A stretch of 21,061 nucleotides of DNA from Bacillota bacterium. GTDB taxonomy: Bacteria > Bacillota > Clostridia > Lachnospirales > Lachnospiraceae. The DNA is taken from positions 1 to 21,061 of the forward strand of contig JAEYPA010000064.1 of the NCBI GenBank assembly GCA_023411225.1. Reading direction: 5' to 3'. The number at the start of each line of letters is the position of its first letter. Position 1 is the stretch's first letter. Below, one piece after another: positions 1-6,169 of the stretch. Made by a program: the position numbers and the translations under genes. The notes under the pieces are model-generated. The model was not told the origin of the DNA, did not search any database, and saw only the letters and a program-made list of their open reading frames with translations.

Positions 1-218
1 ATATACCGCCAAGCAATTGGTAAGGGTGGAATGGTGGTGTAAGAGACCACCGCCTGTTTGGTAACAAACAGGGCGGCTGTAAACCCCACTCGAAGCAAGA
101 CCGAATTACAAGCGATACGGCGGCCCGCCGTGCTTGTGGGTAGGTTGCTGGAGCCTAATGGCGACATTAGGCCAAGATAGATGATCATCCAATACAGAAC
201 TCGGCTTATAGTGTTAGT
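1..218 (+). ncRNA. rnpB: RNase P RNA, type A (3' part, 5' end outside window)
   Basis: This is the catalytic RNA of ribonuclease P, which trims the 5' leader from pre-tRNA. The window opens inside it. The conserved P11/P12 block GGGTGGAATGGTGG with its GTAAGAG-type loop is at about 24-52. The GTAAACCCCACTCGAAGCAAGACC-type core follows at about 80-103, and the L15 type GGTAGGTTGC tRNA 3'-end contact at about 141-150. The AGATAGATGATCATCC element lies near 175-190, and the universally conserved ACAGAACTCGGCTTATAG is at 194-211. The overall form with L15 suggests the ancestral bacterial A type. The mature 3' end is placed only roughly, a few bases past 211. The 5' half (P1-P10) is missing, so P1 pairing cannot be checked. 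Confidence 0.95.
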
Positions 219-226
219 CAGTATAA

Positions 227-281
227 AAGAAATGGCATAAGACAGGTACTTGTATAAAGTTCTTGTCTTATGCCATTTCTT
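227..281. terminator. Hairpin terminator between rnpB and the HTH gene
   Basis: A perfect 18-bp inverted repeat (227-244 against 264-281) has AAGAAATGGCATAAGACA as its left arm and a 19-base loop. It is flanked by modest A/T runs on both sides, so it can end rnpB on the plus strand and the minus-strand gene that stops at 313. The T tract is weak on either side, so efficiency is uncertain. Confidence 0.8.
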
Positions 282-312
282 ATTGTTTAATTAGTAAGGA
301 ATCTGATTCAAT

Positions 313-897
313 TTAGACCAACTGATAATATAATCCATGTATGTTGCAGTGCCATATAAGCATTCCATGTCCCAAACAGGGAATACGAGTCTGTACATTC
401 CATTCTGGATATTGCTTTCGGATAATAACACTGTCCCCAGTCAAAAATGCTACAAATGTTATGTAGTGTGCTTTCGTCATCTCATGATCAATTGCAACAT
501 AATACTCATTTTCTATCTTTTCTACAGGTATCTTATCAACATCACTCACCTTCTGTGGTACTGATTCCATTAATTTTTTTCCACAACAGGATATAGCTGC
601 TTCTGATGTACTAGTCAACAAATTACCACAAGATGGGCAAATATAGAATTTCAACTTTTTCATATTTCCTCCTACAATGTCATTGGTAACTAATTCGCCC
701 GATAGGAAGTTTTCCAAAGAAATCCCAAAAAATGAAGATAGTTTAGGAAGTAAAGATACATCTGGACATCCTATCCCCCTCTCCCATTTCGATACAGTTT
801 TATCACTTATATTTAAACTCTCAGCTAACTGTTGTTGTGTTAATTGTCGTTCTGTACGTAAAGAGAAAATTAGCTTACCTATTTTAATACTATCCAT
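313..897 (-). CDS. XRE-type HTH regulator fused to a desulfoferrodoxin/superoxide reductase-like domain
   Basis: The protein has 194 aa. Residues 7-60 form a Cro/C1-type helix-turn-helix (LTQQQLAESLNISDKTVSKWE). After a linker, residues 88-106 carry CPSCGN...SCCGK, which is the four-Cys desulforedoxin iron site (C88, C91, C104, C105). Residues 120-190 resemble the superoxide reductase core: H138-x5-H144 matches the HPMxxxH element, and C184-N-I-H187-G-L-Y matches the conserved C-x2-H ligand pair. The remaining histidine ligand of classic enzymes, in the KHVPV segment, appears to be Lys (K122, DKIPV). The site may therefore sense superoxide, oxygen or nitric oxide rather than catalyse, which is inference. 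I chose the ATG at 897 because GGAGGA (910-905) lies 7 bases upstream; the longer frame needs a GTG at 918 without a good site. It lies 30 bases after the GIY-YIG-like gene, probably as an operon. Confidence 0.85.
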   Translation of the reverse strand: MDSIKIGKLIFSLRTERQLTQQQLAESLNISDKTVSKWERGIGCPDVSLLPKLSSFFGISLENFLSGELVTNDIVGGNMKKLKFYICPSCGNLLTSTSEAAISCCGKKLMESVPQKVSDVDKIPVEKIENEYYVAIDHEMTKAHYITFVAFLTGDSVIIRKQYPEWNVQTRIPCLGHGMLIWHCNIHGLYYQLV

Positions 898-927
898 AGT
901 ATTTTCCTCCATTATCACATGACAATG

Positions 928-1254
928 CTATCGTTTTTCCTTCCATAATTCCAGTAATGTATTGATGTCGTCTGTAAATTCTCGCTCTGTTTGTGTTTCT
1001 TTCTTCTTAAGTTCCTCTAGTATTTCAAAGGAAAAAGCAGATTTACCGTATTGCTGCCATGCATCAATCATACAATTATCCGGACATGAATTTATAGATA
1101 TGGAAAACAGAAAACGGTTTTTTGAGCCCTCTATATCCTTGGTTTTTTTAATCCAGCAAGCATCATTTCCACTACATTTTATACAATATACTCCCCCAAT
1201 ACGGATTCTATTGGAATACAAATCTTTCAGTTCTTTCTTAGTAGGTTTCTCCAT
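928..1254 (-). CDS. Small GIY-YIG nuclease-family-like protein
   Basis: This 108-aa protein resembles a small family usually annotated as GIY-YIG nuclease family protein in Firmicutes. Visible elements are an N-terminal basic KKELKDLY helix, G-V-Y at 21-23 in place of GIY, and a degenerate second half around 34-50 (WIKKT...GSKNRF) with R47 where the family Arg would fall. The typical D-A-W-Q-Q-Y-G-K-x-x-F-x-F-E-I-L block follows at 64-79. The YIG triad is not intact, so nuclease activity is doubtful. The start has AAAGGTGAT a few bases upstream of the ATG, a good match to the 16S 3' end. It precedes the HTH-desulfoferrodoxin gene by 30 bases on the same strand and is probably co-transcribed. 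Its cellular role is unknown to me. Confidence 0.7.
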   Translation of the reverse strand: MEKPTKKELKDLYSNRIRIGGVYCIKCSGNDACWIKKTKDIEGSKNRFLFSISINSCPDNCMIDAWQQYGKSAFSFEILEELKKKETQTEREFTDDINTLLELWKEKR

Positions 1255-1274
1255 GTTATATCACCTTTCCAACT

Positions 1275-1324
1275 ATTATAACTAGATAGTTTACCTATTA
1301 CTAGCTCTACTAATTAATATTAGT
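1275..1324 (-). promoter_or_regulatory. Possible promoter and dyad upstream of the GIY-YIG/HTH pair
   Basis: On the minus strand a TATAAT sits at 1280-1275, about 20 bases before the GIY-YIG-like start, but no good -35 is seen at the right distance. Just upstream is the perfect dyad ACTAAT-N4-ATTAGT (1309-1324), with further CTA/TAG half-sites around 1281-1304. An autoregulatory operator for the HTH protein is a reasonable guess only. Confidence 0.35.
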
Positions 1325-1387
1325 CCTAAGTGATATGATTTTCAATAAACGTTCCGTAGAGTTGTCAAAGATTCGATACACTAAGAT

Positions 1388-1942
1388 TTATATGTACATT
1401 CTTTTTCTTAGCTTACGACGTTTCGTATAAAACTTTCCAAACATAATAACATAAACTATAAATATAACCAAATATAATCCAAAAACTATCCTTATAGCAT
1501 AGCTATCTACAAAAAACTGCCAAACAAACGTTGCTATTAATACCGGACAAATGATAGCAAAGAATAATTTCAAACATAATTTCAATCTTCCTTGATAAAC
1601 TCTGTCTACCATATCCATTTTAGAAGCATCATCACTGAAGATTTCCTCCTCAGAATTTTTATTGTCTGCCTTCTTACTAAAATAGCTGTAGCCAACTACA
1701 TCGCAAAGATGTTCCCAACCACAGTCCTGATACATCTGATAATAAGCATCCTTTTCTCTTAACCCGTCCTGGTTATAATCTAACTGATAAATCACATTCT
1801 CTGGTGTGCATTTTTCAAATAAATAAAAACAAGGAAGGACAAACTTTACAAACTGCCAGCCCTTACGATGCATCTTGGATAAATACTCCTGTTCCTCCTC
1901 ATACTCCGGAATTGTATAAAAACGTATTCCTATCTTTCTCAT
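1388..1942 (-). CDS. DUF2812 domain membrane protein
   Basis: This 184-aa protein is recognisable as the DUF2812 family, which in Firmicutes is very often encoded directly after a PadR regulator. The N-terminal soluble part (1-110) has the family pattern: a short strand (KIGIRFYTIPEYEEEQEYL), the K-G-W motif at 27-29, and a later C-G-W-E motif at 74-77. Two hydrophobic segments follow at about 121-142 and 149-168, and the C-terminal end is strongly basic (KRRKLRKR). The start overlaps the PadR stop by 4 bases, so the two are translationally coupled. No biochemical function is established that I know of. The pairing suggests a stress-responsive membrane protein controlled by its PadR partner (inference). 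Confidence 0.85.
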   Translation of the reverse strand: MRKIGIRFYTIPEYEEEQEYLSKMHRKGWQFVKFVLPCFYLFEKCTPENVIYQLDYNQDGLREKDAYYQMYQDCGWEHLCDVVGYSYFSKKADNKNSEEEIFSDDASKMDMVDRVYQGRLKLCLKLFFAIICPVLIATFVWQFFVDSYAIRIVFGLYLVIFIVYVIMFGKFYTKRRKLRKRMYI

Positions 1943-2256
1943 TGCTCATTCTCCTTCACGTTCTTAAATAGCCTCTTAATCCTTTTTATTTCAAGGCTTA
2001 GTACTTCTCTTCCTAGCTTTGTTATACAGTAGATTTTTCTTTTGTCCTCTTCCTTTAGAAACTCAATTAAGCCATCCTTCTCCATCTTGGATAAGGTCCC
2101 GTACATAGTCCCAGGGCTTATACAAATCTCACCTTCCGTCATTTCCTTTACCTTTTGTACGATATTGTAGCCGTGCATCTCCTCCCTAAGACATAACAAA
2201 ATGTAAAACCCTGTCTCTGTCATAGGAACATACACTTTCTTAAGATGTCCATCCAT
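1939..2256 (-). CDS. PadR-family transcriptional regulator
   Basis: The protein has 105 aa from the chosen start. It has the short PadR winged helix: P-M-T-E-T-G-F-Y-I-L-L-C-L at the beginning, then H-G-Y-N-I, then the recognition region ISPGTMYGTLSKMEKDGLI, and a wing with EEDKRKIYCITKLG. The C-terminal helix is short, as in PadR-s2 members. An upstream ATG pair at 2286/2283 gives 10-11 more residues, but AAAGGAAG lies 9 bases before the ATG at 2256 and typical family members start there, so I prefer 2256. The stop overlaps the DUF2812 start by 4 bases. The promoter upstream is covered by repeated CGATA half-sites, consistent with autorepression. Confidence 0.88.
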   Translation of the reverse strand: MDGHLKKVYVPMTETGFYILLCLREEMHGYNIVQKVKEMTEGEICISPGTMYGTLSKMEKDGLIEFLKEEDKRKIYCITKLGREVLSLEIKRIKRLFKNVKENEQ

Positions 2257-2336
2257 ATTGATACTCTTCCTTTCATACAACATCATTCTCTCTTGACTCT
2301 TTTTACTTCAACTATCTCACCTATTCACATTGAACC

Positions 2337-2406
2337 ACGATATATTGTACATTGATATATCGTACCTCGATACATCTTGCTTCGATACAAATATATCGCA
2401 CTGCGA
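2337..2406. promoter_or_regulatory. Repeated CGATA half-sites: likely PadR operator region
   Basis: The block holds a perfect inverted repeat, ACGATATAT (2337-2345) and ATATATCGT (2355-2363) separated by 9 bases. Two direct CGATACA copies follow at 2368 and 2383, exactly 15 bases apart, then an inverted TATCG at 2394-2398 and a CGAT at 2403-2406. It overlaps the -10 and the transcribed leader of the PadR gene, which is where a repressor would act. That PadR binds here is inferred. Confidence 0.6.
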
Positions 2407-2418
2407 TCTATTTGTCAA
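2390..2418 (-). promoter_or_regulatory. Strong sigma-A promoter of the padR-DUF2812 operon
   Basis: Reading the minus strand, TTGACA (2418-2413) is followed after exactly 17 bases by TATATT (2395-2390). The -35 is a full consensus match and the -10 has 5 of 6. Transcription should begin near 2383, giving a leader of about 125 bases that contains most of the CGATA repeats. Confidence 0.75.
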
Positions 2419-2444
2419 TACTATATATGAATTTTCATACAAGC

Positions 2445-2507
2445 AAAAGGCCTAAAATTGGCACTTGAGGGTATTTTAATCCCACATATGCCAATCCAGG
2501 CCTTTTT
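2445..2507. terminator. Long interrupted hairpin terminator after the nucleoside kinase gene
   Basis: AAAAGGCCT (2445-2453) pairs with AGGCCTTTT (2498-2506). An inner ATTGGCA (2457-2463) pairs with TGCCAAT (2489-2495), and GGG (2469-2471) can pair with CCC (2481-2483). T runs flank it on both strands. It lies about 50 bases beyond the minus-strand stop at 2559 and shields the divergent PadR promoter. Confidence 0.7.
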
Positions 2508-2558
2508 AAGCGTACTATATTTTATATACGGGTAGTCAGCAAACCTTAGTACCACACT

Positions 2559-4223
2559 CTACACATTAAAGCAACTTCCACCTATAAACTCTCTTAGAAT
2601 AGAGTTATTCGGAACATCCTCACTGCTGATTCCTACAAAGTAATCCAAAAACTTAAGAAGCCTCTTGGCCTCAATATACTCTTCTGCTTCCCTAGGTATT
2701 CCAAAAAGAATTGGTTCTGCAAACTGTTTTAATACAGCAAGTTCATAAATCATGACGCTGTTAAACATAATATCAGCCTCCTCTTGGAATGGGAAAATAT
2801 ACTTTTCCTCACCACGACGGACACTAGACCACATCGCAATCGTATCCTTAGCAGACGTACCTCTTGTTCTGGCATCTCTTACCATACGCCTCAGTAGACG
2901 ACCATCTGTTGTAGGAATTCTATTATGTTCATCAATGTTTAACTGAGTAAGTGCACTAATATATATCTTAAACTTGCTTTCCTTTGGTAAGGAATAAGAC
3001 AATTTATCATTCAAGCCATGGATACCCTCAATGACTAAAATGTCATCTGGTCCAAGTTTTTTATAATTACCCTTGTACTCCCGTTTGCCGGTTTTAAAGT
3101 TAAAGCTTGGTAACTCTACCTTTTTACCTGCTAAGAGATTCATCATATCCTGGTTGAATTGCTTTGTATCAATGGCTTCTAGACACTCATAGTTATAGTT
3201 TCCGAATTCGTCTCTTGGAGTATCTTCACGATTACAAAAATAATCATCCACTGCAATTGGATGTGGATTCAGGCCAAAAGTTCTTAGTTGAATAGATAGC
3301 CTATGCGAAAAAGTGGTCTTTCCGGAAGAACTTGGTCCTGCTATCATAATAAATTTCTTATCCGGTTGGCTTACAATCTGCGCTGCTATCTCACCTATTT
3401 TCTTCTCCTGCAATGCTTCCTGTACAAGTATCAGCTGACTGGCACCACCCCTACATATTTCATCATTGAGAGCTCCAACGGTATCAATTCCCATCTTTCT
3501 GCCCCAGTCATTAGACGCTTTTAACGTCCTATAAAGCTTTGGAGTAGGTACGAACTCATTTAAATGAGTAGGGGTATTCTTGTAAGGAAGAATCATAATA
3601 AACCCATCCTCATAAATAGTAAGGTCAAAATATTTTAGCACTCCGGTACTTGCGGGCATATAACCATAATAATAGTCTTCAAAACCATCTAGGTTATATA
3701 TATTGGCCCTGCTAACACGACGATATTTAAATAGCTTCTGTTTATCGTACATACCATAATGGGCAAACAAGTCCATAGCTTCTTCCGTGTTCATGGAGAA
3801 TTTTCTAAAAGGTATATCTTTCTCAACCAAAGTATTCATTCTGGCTTTTACCCGATCAAGAATCTCTTGATCTAGCTTAACATTACCTTCTACTTCATAG
3901 TAGAGAGCATTACCAAGTGAAAATTCAATACAAATTCTGTTAACATTGTCTCTACCAAACTCCTGATACATAGCCTTTAGCATCATGAGAGATATCCCTC
4001 TAATATATGTTTTATGTCCCACATCATCTTTAGTAGTTAAAAAACTTATTTTACAATCCTTTATGACAGGTTTAATTAATTCTCTTAATTTACCATCTAC
4101 AAAGGCCAACATTATATCATTTTCGTAGTTTTTCTGATATTCCTTACTGATTTCTAATAACTTAGTACCTCTTTCATATTCCCTTATATGACCGTCAATT
4201 TCACATTTAATCATCTTTTCCAT
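2559..4223 (-). CDS. Nucleoside kinase with TGS/ThrRS-like N-terminus (uridine kinase-like)
   Basis: This 554-aa protein belongs to the long Firmicute/Thermotoga family annotated as nucleoside or uridine kinase. Residues 1-65 look like a TGS domain. The following region resembles the second additional domain of threonyl/alanyl-tRNA synthetases, with H153 and Y155 in the stretch AHYGMYDKQK. The C-terminal half is a P-loop kinase related to uridine kinase/phosphoribulokinase, with Walker A GPSSSGKTT at 296-304, VDDYF at 325-329, and the IEGIHGL strand near 398-404. The expected reaction is phosphorylation of a nucleoside using a nucleotide triphosphate; the substrate cannot be told from sequence. 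AAGGAG lies 6 bases before the ATG. It is the last gene of trmK-nif3-like-kinase, 36 bases after the previous stop, and is followed by the hairpin at 2445-2507. Confidence 0.85.
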   Translation of the reverse strand: MEKMIKCEIDGHIREYERGTKLLEISKEYQKNYENDIMLAFVDGKLRELIKPVIKDCKISFLTTKDDVGHKTYIRGISLMMLKAMYQEFGRDNVNRICIEFSLGNALYYEVEGNVKLDQEILDRVKARMNTLVEKDIPFRKFSMNTEEAMDLFAHYGMYDKQKLFKYRRVSRANIYNLDGFEDYYYGYMPASTGVLKYFDLTIYEDGFIMILPYKNTPTHLNEFVPTPKLYRTLKASNDWGRKMGIDTVGALNDEICRGGASQLILVQEALQEKKIGEIAAQIVSQPDKKFIMIAGPSSSGKTTFSHRLSIQLRTFGLNPHPIAVDDYFCNREDTPRDEFGNYNYECLEAIDTKQFNQDMMNLLAGKKVELPSFNFKTGKREYKGNYKKLGPDDILVIEGIHGLNDKLSYSLPKESKFKIYISALTQLNIDEHNRIPTTDGRLLRRMVRDARTRGTSAKDTIAMWSSVRRGEEKYIFPFQEEADIMFNSVMIYELAVLKQFAEPILFGIPREAEEYIEAKRLLKFLDYFVGISSEDVPNNSILREFIGGSCFNV

Positions 4224-4259
4224 GAAATTCTCCTTCCTCTAAGCCTCACCATTCTAAAA

Positions 4260-5384
4260 CTATACAATTTGAAATGGACTCTCTTCCTTAGCAGAAATAA
4301 TTTCTATCTCATTTGGAATCCCTACATAATTACGATCAGCTCTATATAAATAATCATATAAATAACCTCTCATAAATTCAACAAATAAATACTCTGTTCC
4401 GAAATGACCTGCATCAATAATCATTAGGCCTGCCTCTAGCGCATCTAGCGCAGTATGATGGTCGATATCCCCTGTAACCAGAACATCTGCCTTGACTTTT
4501 AACGCACTATTAATGACACTTTTACCTGATCCCGGACAGATAGCCACAGTGGCAATCTTTCGATTCATATTGCCAGTAACTTTTAGGTGGGATAGTTTTA
4601 ATGCATTCTTTACATTTTGTACCAGTTCTTCAAATAACATATCACGACTTAAATAACCATAACAACCAAGACCAGCAACATTTCCCCTGTTTTCTAGCTT
4701 ATAGACATCATAAGCCACCTCCTCATAAGGATGTACACGAAGCATAGCCTGAATTGTTGCATCTAACCGCTCTGGTCTTACAATGGTCTCCAACCGGACC
4801 TCCTGGGCATAGGTCATCTTATTTTCTTCTCCAATATAAGGTTTAGTTCCCTGTAAAGGTTGAAAGCTTCCAATTCCCTGTACGCCAAAGCTGCAGCTAG
4901 AATAATTACCAATATGACCGGCATCCTCTTTTATAAATGCCTGGCGTACCAAATCCACACTATCCACCGGCACATAAACAACCAATTTATATAAGGTTTC
5001 CTCATAGGTTTTATCCAATATTTTCGGATTGGTAATTCCTATTCGTCTGGCAGCCTCTCTTGCCATAATCGCTACATCAAAATTAGTATGCATGGCATAA
5101 CAGGATATTTGATTACTTATCAACTTAATTACCTTTCTACCTGAGGCATTATCATAGGTCACCTGTTTCATCGGAGTATATAACAATGGGTGATGTGTAA
5201 TCAACATATCTATATTAGCTGCCACACACTGATCCACTACACTTTCACTGGCATCTAATGCCAACATGATTTTATGGACTTCTTGGTTTTCTTTTCCTAT
5301 TAATAAACCGACATTATCCCAATCCTCAGCCAGTCTTTTGGGTGCCAGTTGTTCTAATCCATATATGACATCTCTACAAATCAT
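4260..5384 (-). CDS. Nif3-like dinuclear metal center protein (DUF34/YqfO type)
   Basis: This 374-aa protein of the Nif3/DUF34 family forms toroidal hexamers with two metal ions per subunit. Visible ligand motifs are THHP at 63-66, HTNFD at 99-103, GDIDHH in the C-terminal half and DAGHFGTEY near 325-335. Residues of about 130-240, between the two halves of the fold, form the PII/CutA-like insert typical of B. subtilis YqfO-size proteins, including HPYEEVAYDVY. The molecular role is not settled; family members have been described as GTP cyclohydrolase-like or as metal-handling proteins. The start overlaps the trmK stop by 11 bases, with a G-rich ribosome site inside trmK, so expression is coupled. 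Adjacency to trmK is very widespread in Firmicutes. Confidence 0.92.
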   Translation of the reverse strand: MICRDVIYGLEQLAPKRLAEDWDNVGLLIGKENQEVHKIMLALDASESVVDQCVAANIDMLITHHPLLYTPMKQVTYDNASGRKVIKLISNQISCYAMHTNFDVAIMAREAARRIGITNPKILDKTYEETLYKLVVYVPVDSVDLVRQAFIKEDAGHIGNYSSCSFGVQGIGSFQPLQGTKPYIGEENKMTYAQEVRLETIVRPERLDATIQAMLRVHPYEEVAYDVYKLENRGNVAGLGCYGYLSRDMLFEELVQNVKNALKLSHLKVTGNMNRKIATVAICPGSGKSVINSALKVKADVLVTGDIDHHTALDALEAGLMIIDAGHFGTEYLFVEFMRGYLYDYLYRADRNYVGIPNEIEIISAKEESPFQIV

Positions 5385-6093
5385 AATAACTTAATCCCCC
5401 TTCTAGTATTTTAATATCGTTTTCTAATTCTATTATTCTTTGTTGATATTCCTGTGTTTTTCTTAACAAATGTTTTCTAACATTCATCCGTTTTGTTAAT
5501 TCTACGTGTAAATATTCATTTAATACAGGATTTTTCTCTTCTAACAAATACTTACCATATCGATCAAAAAGACTTTGTCTTAGTGGATCAGGTTCCTCAC
5601 TCTGACTGTCCTCTTCTTTACTTCTTAACGCTTTTATCATCGTATAATACTTGCCACCTTCTTTTACCATTTGCTCCTTCACAATGGTAAAGCCATGGGT
5701 TCGTAAGTATTCTCTTACCAGAAATATCTCTGAATGTGGAGATAAAATCATTTCCTTTACCTGCTTTACTACATCCTCTCTGGCTGAAAGAATATTAACA
5801 GTCAAGGCTCCACCCATTCCGGCTATAAGTATTGCGTCCACATCCCCTGGACTTAATTCCATTAAACCATCTGATAACTTAGTCTTTATTCGATCAGATA
5901 GATGTTGGCTTTCTATGTTCTCCCTGGCTTTTTGCAATGGTCCTTTATTTATATCCATTGCAATCACTTCTTTAGCAATCTTACGATCCATTAAATAAAT
6001 GGATACATATGCATGATCACAGCCTACATCAGCTACTGTACTTCCCTTGGTAACCATGTCAGCCAAGGTCTTTAAACGGTTTGATATTTGCAT
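5374..6093 (-). CDS. trmK: tRNA (adenine(22)-N1)-methyltransferase TrmK
   Basis: This 239-aa protein uses S-adenosylmethionine to methylate N1 of adenine 22 in the D-loop region of certain tRNAs. The Rossmann-type SAM site is visible: motif I VADVGCDHAYVSIYL at 20-34, the acidic end of strand 2 in AMDINKGPL (D47), and AGMGG at 91-95, a hallmark of the family. The C-terminal 45 residues form a charged coiled coil (about 190-230), as in B. subtilis YqfN. GGAGG lies 4 bases before the ATG. The gene follows rpoD by 76 bases, with a hairpin between that may reduce read-through. The rpoD-trmK-nif3-like order is a conserved Firmicute arrangement, which strengthens the call. Confidence 0.95.
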   Translation of the reverse strand: MQISNRLKTLADMVTKGSTVADVGCDHAYVSIYLMDRKIAKEVIAMDINKGPLQKARENIESQHLSDRIKTKLSDGLMELSPGDVDAILIAGMGGALTVNILSAREDVVKQVKEMILSPHSEIFLVREYLRTHGFTIVKEQMVKEGGKYYTMIKALRSKEEDSQSEEPDPLRQSLFDRYGKYLLEEKNPVLNEYLHVELTKRMNVRKHLLRKTQEYQQRIIELENDIKILEGGLSYYDL

Positions 6094-6112
6094 ATATCCT
6101 CCAAAACAAGAA

Positions 6113-6166
6113 GAGTTGTTGTAGACTATTCGATTTCATATCACACCGTCAAATCTACAACAGCTC
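6113..6166 (-). terminator. Hairpin between rpoD and trmK (terminator or attenuator)
   Basis: A 13-bp stem (6113-6125 with 6154-6166, one G-T wobble) encloses a 28-base loop. On the minus strand it is followed by TTCTTGTTTT, a broken T tract. It starts 3 bases after the rpoD stop. No strong promoter is obvious for trmK downstream, so partial termination of the rpoD transcript is likely. Confidence 0.6.
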
Positions 6167-6169
6167 CTT

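Noticed and set aside
898..918. GTG start of the HTH-desulfoferrodoxin protein
   Set aside because: The GGAGGA that would serve the ATG at 897 lies inside this extension, so the GTG at 918 is unlikely to be used.
2517..2540. AT-rich imperfect dyad CGTACTATATTTTATATACG
   Set aside because: The arms match poorly beyond CGTA/TACG, it is next to a better terminator, and chance is enough in such AT-rich sequence.
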